DNA from: Oscillospiraceae bacterium
GTDB lineage: Bacteria; Bacillota; Clostridia; Oscillospirales; CAG-382
Reading direction: 5' to 3'
NCBI GenBank assembly: GCA_015064625.1
Contig: SVRW01000003.1
Location: 45,511 to 109,510, forward strand
Length of the DNA stretch: 64,000 bases
Shown here piece after piece: positions 7,241-16,571 of the stretch; position 1 is the first letter of the stretch, and each line of letters opens with the position of its first letter. Below the pieces are notes generated by a model that saw only the letters and a program-made list of their open reading frames with translations, searched no databases and had not been told where the DNA came from. A program made the translations under genes and the position numbers.

Positions 7241-8287
7241 ATGTCAGTAAAAGTTGCAATTAACGGTTTTGGCCGTATCGGTCGTCTCGCATTCAGACAG
7301 ATGTTCGGTGCAGAGGGTTATGAAGTAGTTGCTATCAACGACCTCACTTCTCCCAAAATGCTCGCTCACCTTCTCAAGTATGATACAGCTCAGGGCAAAT
7401 ATGCTCTCGCAGACACAGTATCCTACACAGAAAACCTTGACGCAGACGGCAAAGTTTGTGGCGGTTCTATCACTGTTGCAGGCAAAGAAATTAAAATTTA
7501 TGCAGAAGCAAAAGCTGCTAACCTTCCTTGGGGAGCTATCGGCGTAGACGTAGTTCTCGAATGCACAGGCTTCTACACAAGCAAAGCAAAAGCAGCTGCT
7601 CATATCGAAGCAGGCGCAAAGAAAGTAGTTATTTCTGCTCCCGCAGGTAACGATCTTCCTACTATCGTTTTCGGCGTTAACGAAAACACACTCAAAGCAG
7701 AAGACAACATTATCTCTGCTGCATCCTGCACAACAAACTGCCTCGCTCCTATGGCAAAGGCTCTCAATGATTATGCTCCTATCCAGAGCGGTATCATGTC
7801 CACAATTCATGCTTACACAGGCGACCAGATGATCCTCGACGGTCCTCACAGAAAAGGCGACCTCAGAAGAGCAAGAGCAGGCGCTGCTAACATCGTTCCT
7901 AACTCCACAGGCGCTGCAAAAGCTATCGGTCTCGTTATCCCTGAACTCAATGGCAAACTTATCGGTTCTGCACAGAGAGTTCCTACACCCACAGGCTCCA
8001 CAACAATTCTTGTTGCTGTAGTTAAGGGCAAGGACGTTACAAAAGAAGGCATCAACGCAGCTATGAAAGCAGCTAAGAGCGCATCCTTCGATTACAACGA
8101 AGACGAAATCGTTTCCTCCGACATCATCGGTAGCACCTACGGTTCTATCTTCGATGCTACACAGACAATGGTAGCTAAAATCGACGATGATACCTATCAG
8201 GTACAGGTTGTTTCTTGGTACGACAACGAAAACTCCTACACAAGCCAGATGGTAAGAACTATCAAATATTTTGCAGAACTTGCATAA
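7241..8287 (+). CDS. gap: glyceraldehyde-3-phosphate dehydrogenase
   Basis: 348 residues, a full-length type I NAD-dependent GAPDH. The Rossmann motif INGFGRIGR is at residues 7-15, and the active-site block [14 protein letters not shown] carries the catalytic Cys. The substrate-binding and C-terminal parts ([34 protein letters not shown]) are complete. The enzyme oxidises glyceraldehyde 3-phosphate to 1,3-bisphosphoglycerate in glycolysis. Codon use is strongly biased (CTC, ATC, GGC, TCC, AAC), unlike its neighbours, as expected of a highly expressed gene. It is monocistronic, with its own promoter and a strong terminator. Confidence 0.98.
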   Translation: MSVKVAINGFGRIGRLAFRQMFGAEGYEVVAINDLTSPKMLAHLLKYDTAQGKYALADTVSYTENLDADGKVCGGSITVAGKEIKIYAEAKAANLPWGAIGVDVVLECTGFYTSKAKAAAHIEAGAKKVVISAPAGNDLPTIVFGVNENTLKAEDNIISAASCTTNCLAPMAKALNDYAPIQSGIMSTIHAYTGDQMILDGPHRKGDLRRARAGAANIVPNSTGAAKAIGLVIPELNGKLIGSAQRVPTPTGSTTILVAVVKGKDVTKEGINAAMKAAKSASFDYNEDEIVSSDIIGSTYGSIFDATQTMVAKIDDDTYQVQVVSWYDNENSYTSQMVRTIKYFAELA

Positions 8288-8311
8288 TAAAATAGTTTAA
8301 TAACGTGTATT

Positions 8312-8342
8312 TCGGGCGCAGTTTTCTGCGCCCGATTTTTTT
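8312..8342 (+). terminator. rho-independent terminator of gap
   Basis: TCGGGCGCAG (8312-8321) and CTGCGCCCGA (8326-8335) form a ten-pair GC-rich stem with a TTTT loop, followed by seven T (8336-8342). Confidence 0.95.
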
Positions 8343-8386
8343 CGACTGTTTATTTTGTAAATAAATGTAATTTAACTGAAATCACC

Positions 8387-8415
8387 TTGACAGCGAGAAA
8401 ACAATATTGTATAAT
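8387..8415 (+). promoter_or_regulatory. consensus sigma-A promoter for D,D-carboxypeptidase
   Basis: Perfect TTGACA (8387-8392) and TATAAT (8410-8415) with 17 bases between. Transcription should start near 8422, leaving a 120-base leader in which AGCGAT (8423-8428) can pair with ATCGCT (8490-8495). Confidence 0.85.
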
Positions 8416-8542
8416 TTTTCAAAGCGATATCAAAAGAGAGTCGAACAAGCCATGCCGAGAAAACCCTTTTTGGTCTGAATCACCTTTTTATCGCTCGAAT
8501 TAAAAGTCCATTCAATACAAGAATATTCAGGGGATATATAAA

Positions 8543-9625
8543 ATGAATTTTAAAACAGAGACGGCGAAAAAAATATTGTTCGTTGGCGTTGTGTTCACAA
8601 CCTTTGTGTTGTTCGTTATTGCTTGCGTATATGATGTTACCACAGATAACGAATATCTTTTCAACGAAGTTGTTGATGCCATGGGAGATGAGGAAAAAAG
8701 CGTGGAGGAATCTTCTGCCGAGGAGATTGTTTCAGAAGAACCTTCCGAAGAAGAATCATCTGAAGAAGCGTCCGAGGAATCGAAAAGCGATGAAAGCTTT
8801 ATGGCAGGAGCGACGAAAGGATCTCTTGAAGGAGTTTACGTTAACTCTCCTCATTGTTTTGTTTATAACGCTACCGATAACGTAATTCTTTACGAAAAGA
8901 ACGCATATGACAGTTGTTACCCCGCCAGCGTAACGAAACTTCTTACCGCCGCTGTTGCTCTTGAATACGTACCAATTGAAACTGTTTTCAAGGTTGGCTC
9001 TGAAATAAATATGGTGGGATATAATTCAAGTATGGCATATATAAGCGAAGGACAAAGCTTTACTTTGAAGGATTTGCTTTATGCCTTGCTGTTGCCCTCT
9101 GGTAACGACGCTGCACATACAATAGCCGTCGGAACGTCCCGATATCTTTATGGCGATGGGATGACAAACGAAGAAGCCGTTGCAAAATTTATGGAGCTTT
9201 GTCATGAAAAGCTTGCGGAAATCGGTGCATATAATACTAACTTTTCAGGTCCCGACGGATATCATCACGATGACCATTATACAACCGCTTACGATATGAT
9301 GTTGATAAGCCTCTATGCAACGTCCTTTGAAGAAATTGTCACCGCTTGCGGAACGTATAAGTATTATTGTAAATCCGTGGAAGGGGATTCTATGGGATGG
9401 CTCAATTCCAATCCTCTTATGAAGGAGCACGGTCAGTATTATTGTCCCTTGGTAACGGGTCTTAAAACAGGTTCAACGGATGAAGCAGGCAAATGTCTTG
9501 CCATAACCGCAGAGAAAAACGGGAAAAAGCTTTATATTGTGATTCTTGGTGCGCCTAACGTTGACGTCAGAAATACGGATATGTTGGAGATAATTCATAG
9601 CGTTTTCGGTTATTGCCCTTCCTGA
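8543..9625 (+). CDS. D-alanyl-D-alanine carboxypeptidase (S11 family)
   Basis: 360 residues. One N-terminal membrane anchor at about 10-29, then a Ser/Glu-rich linker at 51-85 and the penicillin-binding domain. The active-site motifs are all present: SVTK at 129-132, SGN at 186-188 and KTG at 308-310. S11 enzymes remove the terminal D-Ala from peptidoglycan stem peptides and limit cross-linking. DacF/DacB types act in vegetative or spore wall, and I cannot tell which here. The C-terminal PBP5-type beta domain and amphipathic anchor are missing; the N-terminal anchor replaces them. The promoter upstream is a perfect consensus. Confidence 0.92.
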   Translation: MNFKTETAKKILFVGVVFTTFVLFVIACVYDVTTDNEYLFNEVVDAMGDEEKSVEESSAEEIVSEEPSEEESSEEASEESKSDESFMAGATKGSLEGVYVNSPHCFVYNATDNVILYEKNAYDSCYPASVTKLLTAAVALEYVPIETVFKVGSEINMVGYNSSMAYISEGQSFTLKDLLYALLLPSGNDAAHTIAVGTSRYLYGDGMTNEEAVAKFMELCHEKLAEIGAYNTNFSGPDGYHHDDHYTTAYDMMLISLYATSFEEIVTACGTYKYYCKSVEGDSMGWLNSNPLMKEHGQYYCPLVTGLKTGSTDEAGKCLAITAEKNGKKLYIVILGAPNVDVRNTDMLEIIHSVFGYCPS

Positions 9626-9638
9626 GAGGTGTTTTGTT

Positions 9639-10418
9639 TTGAAAATAACTGTTTTAACTGAAAATTATGCGAAAAGTAAAGGGATTTTGGCAGAACACGG
9701 TCTTTCTCTTTATGTAGAAACGGAAAATCAAAAAATCCTTTTTGATATGGGACAAAGTGACGTTTTTCTGAAAAATGCAGAAAAATTAGGCGTAGACGTG
9801 GGGAACGTGGATTTTGCCGTTCTTTCCCATGGGCATTATGACCATGGGGGAGGAGCATTTACATTTCTTGAGAAAAACGAAAAAGCTCCGTTGTACGTAA
9901 GTGAAAACGCTTTCGGGAATTTTTTCTCAAAGAATGGGTATATCGGACTTGATAAAAAATTGAGTCTTGAAAAAAGGATTGTCCTTCTGAATAAAGAAAC
10001 GGAGATTTTCAAAAACGTTTTTCTTGTTCAGGGAAACGCCTTTGAAATGAAGGAAGAAAATTTCTCGAAGGGTCTTAAAAAAGAAATCGACTTTGGAATG
10101 ATAACGGACGATTTTCTTCATGAACAATATCTTCTGATAAACGAAAAGGGAAAGAAAATTCTTATAAGCGGGTGTTCCCATAGAGGAATACTTAACATAA
10201 TGGAGCATTTTAACCCTGACGTTTTTGTTGGCGGTTTACATCTTTCTTCCCTTGGATACGATTCCAAAAAACTGAACTATATAGCAGAAAAGCTTTCTCG
10301 GTACAATACTGAATATTATACTTGCCATTGCACAGGAATAGAGCAGTACGGTGCGTTGAAACAAATTCTGAAAGACCGTATACAGTATATAAATTGCGGA
10401 CAAAGCTTTGAAATATAA
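9639..10418 (+). CDS. MBL-fold metallo-hydrolase
   Basis: 259 residues from TTG 9639, with GAGAGG about 10 bases upstream. The metallo-beta-lactamase signature HGHYDHG places the metal ligands at His64, His66, Asp68 and His69; further ligands are likely in GCSHRGI and GGLHLSS. The layout matches the COG1237 group (related to archaeal 7,8-dihydropterin-6-methyl synthases), which is common in anaerobes and of mostly unknown substrate. It follows the carboxypeptidase gene by 13 bases, so the two are one operon. It is closed by a strong terminator. Confidence 0.85.
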   Translation: MKITVLTENYAKSKGILAEHGLSLYVETENQKILFDMGQSDVFLKNAEKLGVDVGNVDFAVLSHGHYDHGGGAFTFLEKNEKAPLYVSENAFGNFFSKNGYIGLDKKLSLEKRIVLLNKETEIFKNVFLVQGNAFEMKEENFSKGLKKEIDFGMITDDFLHEQYLLINEKGKKILISGCSHRGILNIMEHFNPDVFVGGLHLSSLGYDSKKLNYIAEKLSRYNTEYYTCHCTGIEQYGALKQILKDRIQYINCGQSFEI

Positions 10419-10460
10419 AAAACAAGCGTAATGTCGTGAAAAGACTTGCGCTTGTTTTTT
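10417..10460 (+). terminator. rho-independent terminator
   Basis: AAAAAACAAGCG (10417-10428) pairs with CGCTTGTTTTTT (10449-10460), a twelve-pair stem whose 3' arm supplies the T-run. It ends the carboxypeptidase-MBL operon and could work in both directions. Confidence 0.85.
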
Positions 10461-10489
10461 ATATTTGATAATAAATTTACTTTTAAGAC

Positions 10490-10521
10490 TTGACAAATGA
10501 GTAAATATATGCTACTATAGT
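10490..10521 (+). promoter_or_regulatory. promoter for amino acid ABC transporter operon
   Basis: TTGACA at 10490-10495. The -10 is either TACTAT (10513-10518, spacer 17) or TATAGT (10516-10521, spacer 20). AGCGCTTTAGCG-type bases just downstream could be an operator, but the symmetry is weak. Confidence 0.65.
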
Positions 10522-10574
10522 TAAGCGCTTTAGCGAACTAAATTATTAAATCGAAAATCGAAAGGAAAAAAGAA

Positions 10575-11468
10575 ATGAAAAAGACATTGGCATTACTTCT
10601 CGCGCTTATGATGTGTCTCGTTGCATTTACCGCTTGTGGCGGAGATGACGAATCAAGCACAGCATCCACAGAATCCAAAGCAGACTCCACATCTACCGAT
10701 GCTTCTGCAGAATCCAAAGCGGATATCGCAGATGCAGGTTGGACTTACATCGAAAACAACGGCAAAATAGTTGTTGGTCTTGATGATACCTTTGCTCCTA
10801 TGGGCTTCAGAGACGAAGCAAACAACCTTGTTGGCTTTGATATCGACCTTGCAAACGCAGTTGGCGAAGTTCTCGGCGTTTCCGTTGAATTCAAACCTAT
10901 CGATTGGAACGCAAAAGAAATGGAGCTTTCTGAGAAAAAAATCGACTGTATCTGGAACGGTATGTCCGCTACTCCTGCAAGACAGGAAAGCATGGCTCTC
11001 ACAAACAAATACCTTAACAACAGAATCGTTATTATGACTCTCAATGGTGACGTTAAAGTTGCTTCCGCTGCTGACCTTGCAAATTATAAAATTGGTACAC
11101 AGACTGATTCTGCAGCTCTTGAAGTTATCGAAGCAAACGAAGCATACGCTTCTTACAAAGATAACATCACAACTTATCCTACTTACGATGAAGCTATCCT
11201 TGATATGGAAACAGGCAGAATTGACTGTATCGTAGTTGACGAAGTTCTTGGTGAATACAAAAACTCCAAGAGAGAGACAAAGCTTGTTCTTTGCGAATAC
11301 GACTTCGGCGACGATTTCTATGCAATCGGTTGCAGAAAAGAAGATACAGACGTTGCAGCTAAAATTAACGAAGCTATTGCTACATTGATTGAAAATGGCA
11401 AAGCGGCTGAAATCAGCAATAAATGGTTTGGTAAAGATATCGTTATCAACCAGGGCTACGATAAATAA
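10575..11468 (+). CDS. polar amino acid ABC transporter, substrate-binding lipoprotein
   Basis: 297 residues. The signal peptide ends in VAFTAC with Cys21 as lipid anchor, then a Ser/Ala/Asp linker to about residue 50. The periplasmic-binding fold type II (SBP_bac_3) follows, with GKIVVGLDDTFAPMGFRD at its start and the family blocks NAVGEVLGV, IDCIWNGMSATPARQESM and IGTQTDSAALEVIE. This family captures polar amino acids such as glutamine, glutamate, cystine or arginine; the ligand is not decidable here. Codon bias is strong, as expected of a high-copy binding protein. Permease and ATPase follow. Confidence 0.93.
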   Translation: MKKTLALLLALMMCLVAFTACGGDDESSTASTESKADSTSTDASAESKADIADAGWTYIENNGKIVVGLDDTFAPMGFRDEANNLVGFDIDLANAVGEVLGVSVEFKPIDWNAKEMELSEKKIDCIWNGMSATPARQESMALTNKYLNNRIVIMTLNGDVKVASAADLANYKIGTQTDSAALEVIEANEAYASYKDNITTYPTYDEAILDMETGRIDCIVVDEVLGEYKNSKRETKLVLCEYDFGDDFYAIGCRKEDTDVAAKINEAIATLIENGKAAEISNKWFGKDIVINQGYDK

Positions 11469-11492
11469 TAAGCGTTTATAAACCGTAAAACA

Positions 11493-11525
11493 TTGACGGA
11501 GCGGGGGAAATTCCCGCTCCGCCAA
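11493..11525 (+). terminator. intercistronic hairpin after binding protein
   Basis: CGGAGCGGG (11497-11505) pairs with CCCGCTCCG (11513-11521), and the flanking TTG/CAA extend the stem. No T-run follows. In such operons a hairpin after the binding-protein gene usually protects the upstream mRNA so that this subunit is made in excess. Confidence 0.6.
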
Positions 11526-11611
11526 TCGCATAATTGTATGCAGAAAAGAGCTTTGAAAATTTTTTTAACGTTCTTTTGTGCAAACAACTTTATTAAAAGC
11601 GGGAGGATGTT

Positions 11612-12340
11612 ATGGCTGAAACTTGGGAATATTTTTTAAAAATACTGCCTGCCCTTCATGATGGCCTTAAAGTATCTCTGAAGGTCTTTTTCTTGACGAT
11701 AATTTTTGCAATTCCCCTTGGATTGCCTCTGGCGTTGGGAAGCATAAGTAAAATACCGCCTATAAGGTGGATCTGTAAAACGTATATACTTATATTCAGA
11801 GGAACGCCTCTGATGCTTCAGCTTTTCTTTTTCTATTTCTTTCTTCCGAGAATTTTCCGCGATACGCTTAATCAGCTTTCACCTGAAATGAAAGAGTTTG
11901 TATTTAAGTATATCCTTGATGCTTTGCCAACTGCTATAATAACTTTTGTTCTTAATTATGCGGCATACTTTGCGGAAATATACAGAGGCGGCATCGAAAG
12001 CATAGATAAGGGTCAGCACGAAGCGGCTCAGTCTCTTGGAATTTCTAAAATAAGAACTATGTTCGGCATAATCATTCCACAGACAGTTAAAAGAGTTTTA
12101 CCTTCAGTTGCAAACGAAACTATTACTTTGGTAAAGGATACTTCTTTGGTATACGTTATTGGCGTAGGTGAGCTTATGAAAGCTGCTAAGGGCGCAGTTA
12201 ACCGTGATCAGAAGCTTTTGGCGTACGCTGTTGCAGCGGGAATTTATTTGCTTCTGACTTTCTTGCTTACTTTGCTTTTCAAGCATCTTGAAAAAAGGTT
12301 TTCAAAATCTGAAGAACAGGGAGGGCGTAAACGTGGATAA
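11612..12340 (+). CDS. polar amino acid ABC transporter permease
   Basis: 242 residues of the HisM/HisQ type (His/Glu/Gln/Arg permease family). Membrane helices lie at about 18-42, 55-80, 88-115, 185-205 and 210-230. The signature [20 protein letters not shown] contains the coupling loop that contacts the ATPase; [12 protein letters not shown] is also typical. GGGAGG before ATG 11612 is the ribosome site. Its last eight bases overlap the ATPase start. It moves the amino acid delivered by the lipoprotein encoded upstream. Confidence 0.93.
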   Translation: MAETWEYFLKILPALHDGLKVSLKVFFLTIIFAIPLGLPLALGSISKIPPIRWICKTYILIFRGTPLMLQLFFFYFFLPRIFRDTLNQLSPEMKEFVFKYILDALPTAIITFVLNYAAYFAEIYRGGIESIDKGQHEAAQSLGISKIRTMFGIIIPQTVKRVLPSVANETITLVKDTSLVYVIGVGELMKAAKGAVNRDQKLLAYAVAAGIYLLLTFLLTLLFKHLEKRFSKSEEQGGRKRG

Positions 12341-13121
12341 TGTAACTAAAACAAATACCCCTATTCTCAGAATGAAAGATATACATAAATCTTATAATAA
12401 TTTTCAGGCAGTAAACGGAGTTAACCTTGAAGTATATAAAGGGGAAACGGTTGCTATTATCGGGCCATCGGGATCGGGAAAAAGCACGTTGCTTCGTTGC
12501 ATAAACCGACTTGAACGGATTCAAAAGGGCGAAATCGTTATTGGCGGTGAGGTGCTTTGCTCCACTAACGAAAACTGTAAAGTTGTTTATGTTCCCGAAA
12601 GACAATGCAAAAAAATATGTCAGAAAACAGGTATGATATTTCAGCATTTCAACCTTTTTCCACATATGACTTGCCTTAAGAATATTTGTTACGCGCCTGT
12701 CCATGTTGGAAAAGTTCCTAAAACAGTTGCTAAAGAAAAAGCTCGCGAGCTTCTTTCTGCAGTGGGTCTTTCCGATAAGGAAAAATCATACCCGGGTCAG
12801 CTTTCAGGCGGTCAGAAACAGCGTGTTGCAATAGCGAGGGGACTCGCAATGGAGCCTGAGATAATGCTTTTTGACGAACCCACATCTGCTCTCGACCCTG
12901 AAATAACGGGTGAGGTCCTTTCCGTAATGCGTGACCTTGCAAAAAGTCACGCTACAATGATTGTTGTAACTCATGAAATGGGCTTTGCAAAAGAGGTTGC
13001 AGACAGAGTTATATTTATGAATGAAGGAACAATAGTAGAAGAAGGAACTCCCAAGGAAATTTTCGAAAATCCGAAGACGGAACGTCTGAAAGCGTTTTTG
13101 AATTCTACTTTGAGAATATGA
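12333..13121 (+). CDS. polar amino acid ABC transporter ATPase
   Basis: 262 residues from GTG 12333, chosen because GGGAGGG (12319-12325) lies 7 bases before it; an upstream TTG at 12288 is inside the permease gene. Walker A is GPSGSGKST, the Q-loop region [13 protein letters not shown], the signature [16 protein letters not shown], Walker [14 protein letters not shown] and the switch His is in VVTHEM. A short insertion between Walker A and the Q-loop ([20 protein letters not shown]) is common in clostridial members. It powers import with the permease, whose stop codon it overlaps. Confidence 0.95.
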   Translation: MDNVTKTNTPILRMKDIHKSYNNFQAVNGVNLEVYKGETVAIIGPSGSGKSTLLRCINRLERIQKGEIVIGGEVLCSTNENCKVVYVPERQCKKICQKTGMIFQHFNLFPHMTCLKNICYAPVHVGKVPKTVAKEKARELLSAVGLSDKEKSYPGQLSGGQKQRVAIARGLAMEPEIMLFDEPTSALDPEITGEVLSVMRDLAKSHATMIVVTHEMGFAKEVADRVIFMNEGTIVEEGTPKEIFENPKTERLKAFLNSTLRI

Positions 13122-13129
13122 TATAAAAG

Positions 13130-13162
13130 TCGGAATCCGTGTTTTTTCGGATTCCGATGTTT
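13130..13162 (+). terminator. terminator of ABC transporter operon
   Basis: TCGGAATCCG (13130-13139) pairs with CGGATTCCGA (13148-13157) around an eight-base T-rich loop. The 3' run is TGTTTC, so the signal is moderate. Confidence 0.7.
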
Positions 13163-13234
13163 CATTGAAAAGATTTTTACTACAATACCTAAAATATAAT
13201 TTTGTAACCTTTATGTATAACAAGGAGATTTTAA

Positions 13235-14359
13235 ATGTTCGGACTTATGCTGACGCCTTTATTTGTATGTATCGGCTTTTATCTGTATTTTTTTATAAAG
13301 AGAATTTATAAAACCTTTTCAAAAAAAGCGTTTTCGAGAAAAAACAAAATAATAATTTCTGCCATTTCATCCTTTCTTGCTGTTTTTTGTTATTCTGTTT
13401 CGGGAATTTACGTTGTTTTTATTCTTCATCTTGTGTTTATTTCAGCATTTTTCATGCTGTGTAATTTTTTGATAAAGAAGGTATTCGGAGAAAAATACGA
13501 AAAAGGCTTCAATGCATGGAAGAAAATTCATGGAAGCGGAGCTTTGGCGGTTGTTCTCACAGTAGGAATACTTACTGTGGGATACGTAAATATGCATAAC
13601 GTTGTAAAAACGGAATATGAAATTAAAACGGATAAGAATATAAGAGATGAGGGATACAGAATCGCCCTTCTGGCAGACGTTCATTTCGGAGTTTCTCTTG
13701 ATGAAAAGGAGCTTTTTGAAGTTTGCGAAAGAGTAAGCGGAGATAATCCTGACGTGGTTATTCTTTGCGGTGATATCGTTGATGACGATACCTCGGCTTC
13801 AGAGATGAAAACTGTTTTTGAAATTCTCGGAAAGATAAAAAGCAAATATGGAATCTTTTACGTTTACGGAAATCATGACAGACCCTTTTCCATGGTTTCT
13901 TCCGATTATACGGAGGACGAATTGGTTCAAGCCATAAATTCAAACGGAATTAAAATTTTGAAGGATGAGGTTTATTCCATAAATAACGAATTATTCATAG
14001 TGGGCAGAGACGACGTTGGTTTTGACGCACATCCAAGAAAAAGTATAAAGAGTTTAATCGAAAATACGGACGAAAATGGCTTTGTTCTCACTCTTGACCA
14101 TCGCCCGACGGAATATAAAGAAAATGGGGAAGCAGGAACAGATTTACTTCTTTCGGGACATACACATGGCGGACAAATCTGGCCTGTTAATCTGATAGAT
14201 AAGGCTTTTAAAATAAACGATGCAAATTATGGTTTAGTAAAAATTGATGAAGATACAAATGCTATTGTTACGTCAGGCGTTGCAGGTTGGGCTTATCCCG
14301 TCAAAACCTCTGCTCCTGCTGAATACGTTATAATAGACGTGTCGACCGGTAATAAATAA
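13235..14359 (+). CDS. membrane-anchored metallophosphoesterase
   Basis: 374 residues. The first ~125 hold four hydrophobic helices, and the rest is a calcineurin-like phosphoesterase domain. Metal-binding motifs appear in order: LLADVHFG, CGDIVDDDT, YGNHDRP and SGHTHGGQIWP. The layout matches the YkuE/YaeI-type group, in which related proteins act on lipid phosphates or lipid-linked substrates at the membrane. The substrate here is not known. AAGGAG precedes ATG 13235. A small membrane gene follows by 47 bases. Confidence 0.88.
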   Translation: MFGLMLTPLFVCIGFYLYFFIKRIYKTFSKKAFSRKNKIIISAISSFLAVFCYSVSGIYVVFILHLVFISAFFMLCNFLIKKVFGEKYEKGFNAWKKIHGSGALAVVLTVGILTVGYVNMHNVVKTEYEIKTDKNIRDEGYRIALLADVHFGVSLDEKELFEVCERVSGDNPDVVILCGDIVDDDTSASEMKTVFEILGKIKSKYGIFYVYGNHDRPFSMVSSDYTEDELVQAINSNGIKILKDEVYSINNELFIVGRDDVGFDAHPRKSIKSLIENTDENGFVLTLDHRPTEYKENGEAGTDLLLSGHTHGGQIWPVNLIDKAFKINDANYGLVKIDEDTNAIVTSGVAGWAYPVKTSAPAEYVIIDVSTGNK

Positions 14360-14406
14360 AAAAAATCTGCATATACTTTTTTTAAATGATAAAAGAGGTA
14401 TATGCA

Positions 14407-14934
14407 ATGAAAAAAAAGTTGTTTCTCTGGCAATTATCTGGTTTTTTATTCACCTGTATACTTGGAACGTTGCTTCATTTTGTTTATGATTGGAGCGGAG
14501 AAAACGTTGTTGCCGCTGTTTTTTCTGGAATTAACGAATCAACGTGGGAACATATGAAAATCCTTTTCGTCCCGATGTTCTTTTTTGCCTTGGTGGAAAA
14601 GCATCTTTTGTGTGACCCACCCGAAAATTATTGGTGTGTAAAGCTTAAAGGAATATTTCTTGGACTTTTTATGATCCCCTTTTTATTTTACACTTATAAC
14701 GGAGTGATTGGAACTTCTCCTGCTTGGGTGAATATCGTTATTTTCTACGTGTCTGCATTTTCAGCATATTTTTATGAACAACGCCTTTTCCAGAAAGGAA
14801 AACCTTGTTGTTTTTCTCAAACTATGGCGTTTTCATTTATCTGTATTATCGCCTTGGCGTTTTTAATCTTTACCTTTGTTCAGCCACCCCTTGAAATATT
14901 CAGAGACCCTGTGACAGGTTCCTTTGGAAGATAA
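14407..14934 (+). CDS. multi-pass membrane protein (DUF6512-like)
   Basis: 175 residues from ATG 14407; AAAGAGG before it rules out the in-frame ATG at 14386. About five membrane helices are predicted, with the marked block VFSGINESTWEHMKILFVPM between helices 1 and 2, characteristic of this clostridial family. No catalytic motif is evident and the function is unknown. The upstream neighbour is the phosphoesterase at 13235. Confidence 0.65.
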   Translation: MKKKLFLWQLSGFLFTCILGTLLHFVYDWSGENVVAAVFSGINESTWEHMKILFVPMFFFALVEKHLLCDPPENYWCVKLKGIFLGLFMIPFLFYTYNGVIGTSPAWVNIVIFYVSAFSAYFYEQRLFQKGKPCCFSQTMAFSFICIIALAFLIFTFVQPPLEIFRDPVTGSFGR

Positions 14935-15010
14935 AATTATCATATATTGAATTTTTATAAGTCTTAACATCAGCTTTTGTTCCCGCAAGCTTTCAAATAA
15001 TAAAGAGATA

Positions 15011-15045
15011 GGGCAGTATTAAACGATTAACGTTCAATACTGCCC
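15011..15045. terminator. shared terminator hairpin between convergent genes
   Basis: GGGCAGTATT (15011-15020) pairs with AATACTGCCC (15036-15045), and an inner AACG/CGTT stem extends it. It lies between a rightward and a leftward gene. T-runs on both sides are poor, so strength is uncertain. Confidence 0.55.
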
Positions 15046-15083
15046 GCTTTGATCTCAATGGAAAAAGTCACAAGATATGTATC

Positions 15084-15311
15084 TTAGTCTTTTTTATATC
15101 CAATGTTTTTTTCTTTTGCAGGGTCAAAGGTTAAGTTGCAGATAGAAGCAACAAGACCGTAAATTCCAAACGTTATCATTGTAAGGAATAAATAACAGCC
15201 TGTTCTTGATGTGAATCCCTCGGGTTTAAGAGATGTATGGTTAATTATGATACTACCAATCCATCCCAAGAAAAAAGTTAAAAGAAAACGAACCAACTTG
15301 TTGTTATCCAT
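15084..15311 (-). CDS. small membrane protein (TM2-like)
   Basis: 75 residues from ATG 15311, set by AAGGAGGAG just upstream; a start at 15356 has no such site. Two hydrophobic segments (about 6-23 and 34-55) are joined by a short loop, and the tail is polar with a Lys-rich end. The arrangement FFLGWIGSIIINH, turn, YLFLTMITFGIYGLVASIC resembles TM2-domain proteins. The function is unknown. Confidence 0.65.
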   Translation of the reverse strand: MDNNKLVRFLLTFFLGWIGSIIINHTSLKPEGFTSRTGCYLFLTMITFGIYGLVASICNLTFDPAKEKNIGYKKD

Positions 15312-15447
15312 TGTGTGCTCCTCCTTCTTTAATATGTTGAACATATAATACAACATTTTTCTACAAATGTCAATAGTTTTTTACAATACATCCATTATTT
15401 TCAAGGCGTTTTTAACGAAAAAACGCTTAATATTTGTTATTCTAAAA

Positions 15448-15951
15448 TCATTTGCTTTGATTTGGTTCTTTCAAAAGTTCTGACGGCAAATAACGGCTGA
15501 TAAATTCAGCCCATTCTTCATTGTCACATCCATAATGGTTTGTATCGGTCACCTGTCCGCTGGAATTGTAAGCTTCACCGTATCCGTGAGAAGAAATAAG
15601 CAGATACGTTCCATCTGTGTTATTTATTCTTGCAACCCAATCGCCATAATTGAAGCTTGGGTCAACTGCCGCAAGGATTATGAGTATATGATCGGAAAAT
15701 TGAATATCTGCAAGATCGTCCAAAAAATCTTTAAGCTTTTCATCAGGCAAGGTGTAAACAGGTTCTTCATTTTTCAGAAAAGTACTGTCTGTAGTTTCGC
15801 ATTCGCGTAGATCGTAAATCATAATGGAAGATACGTTTTCCGAGTTAATATCGTCGTAACGCTTGTAACGAGGTATTATGATACAGCTGGTGAGTGAAAC
15901 AAGCATCAATAAAATTAACGTTGTTGCTAAAATAAATTTGTATATCTTCAT
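15448..15951 (-). CDS. lipoprotein of unknown function
   Basis: 167 residues. A signal peptide ends in LVSLTSC with Cys23 as the probable lipid site. The mature part is soluble, without repeats, and ends near a conserved-looking EWAEFISRYLPSELL. No family is recognised. The neighbours are small genes of unknown role on the same strand, and the gap on either side (~110-130 bases) suggests separate transcription. Confidence 0.6.
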   Translation of the reverse strand: MKIYKFILATTLILLMLVSLTSCIIIPRYKRYDDINSENVSSIMIYDLRECETTDSTFLKNEEPVYTLPDEKLKDFLDDLADIQFSDHILIILAAVDPSFNYGDWVARINNTDGTYLLISSHGYGEAYNSSGQVTDTNHYGCDNEEWAEFISRYLPSELLKEPNQSK

Positions 15952-16060
15952 TTTATTCCCCCTGTGTCAAAAAAATGAGATTTTTCAATGAAATGGTACT
16001 CTCTTCATTTACAGTCTAACACAATAGAACGTTCTTGTCAATAAATTCGTAAGATTTTCA

Positions 16061-16513
16061 TTATAAAATTTTTCCTATGCTAAAAATGTGTTTTTTTCTT
16101 CTTTTGGCGTGAACGTAAGCTTGATATGCTCCGCCTGTTTTGTGGTCGATGCAGGCTATAACGTAGTCTGCCTGCTCCACCATATATTTATTTCTGTAGC
16201 TTATGGCAAACCTTAAAGGCTTGTCTTCAATTTCGGGATAGAGAATTGAGTCAAATCTGTCTTTTTGATATGAAAGATGATTATTTTGGTATTCGGGCGT
16301 TATATAAGGGGTTACAAAAATGAGGGAAACAGCAGGATGATTTTCCTTATACTTTTTACAACATTCGTATGCAAATTCGTCAAAACCGCCATACTCTCCC
16401 AAATACATCTCCGCTTTACTGTCCCCGACCTTTTCTTCGAGAAAATCAAGGATTTTTTTCATGTCTTCCGCATTGCCCTTGTAATGAGAATGTCCACAAA
16501 ACGTAATTATCAT
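16061..16513 (-). CDS. SLOG/DUF1273-like protein
   Basis: 150 residues, with AAAGGAGAC before ATG 16513. It opens MIITFCGHSHYKGNAEDM and continues with a GEYGGFDEFAYECCKKYK block, then FVTPYITPEYQ and QADYVIACIDHKTGGAYQAY. This order (glycine motif, then G-G-x-D-x-x-A, then VIAC with a T-G-G-A-Y end) is that of SLOG Rossmann-fold proteins such as DUF1273/YpsA, which bind nucleotide-like ligands. The precise ligand is unknown. It is followed on its left by a lipoprotein gene. The structured RNA lies just upstream on the same strand. Confidence 0.65.
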   Translation of the reverse strand: MIITFCGHSHYKGNAEDMKKILDFLEEKVGDSKAEMYLGEYGGFDEFAYECCKKYKENHPAVSLIFVTPYITPEYQNNHLSYQKDRFDSILYPEIEDKPLRFAISYRNKYMVEQADYVIACIDHKTGGAYQAYVHAKRRKKHIFSIGKIL

Positions 16514-16539
16514 GTAAGTCTCCTTTGCTAAAAAATTGC

Positions 16540-16571
16540 AAAAAAAAATGCGCCGACCGAAATCAGCGCAT
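16540..16571 (-). terminator. terminator of the structured RNA
   Basis: On the minus strand ATGCGC (16571-16566) pairs with GCGCAT (16554-16549) and is followed by nine T (16548-16540). Confidence 0.85.

Noticed and set aside
7244..7849. 201-codon minus-strand frame inside gap
   Set aside because: It is an antisense shadow of a strongly biased gene. The plus-strand product is complete GAPDH.
10653..11531. 292-codon minus-strand frame over the binding-protein gene
   Set aside because: It lies fully opposite a clear ABC transporter lipoprotein with strong codon bias, which leaves few stop codons in reverse. It has no ribosome site, and its composition (Cys, Phe, Ser) is unnatural.
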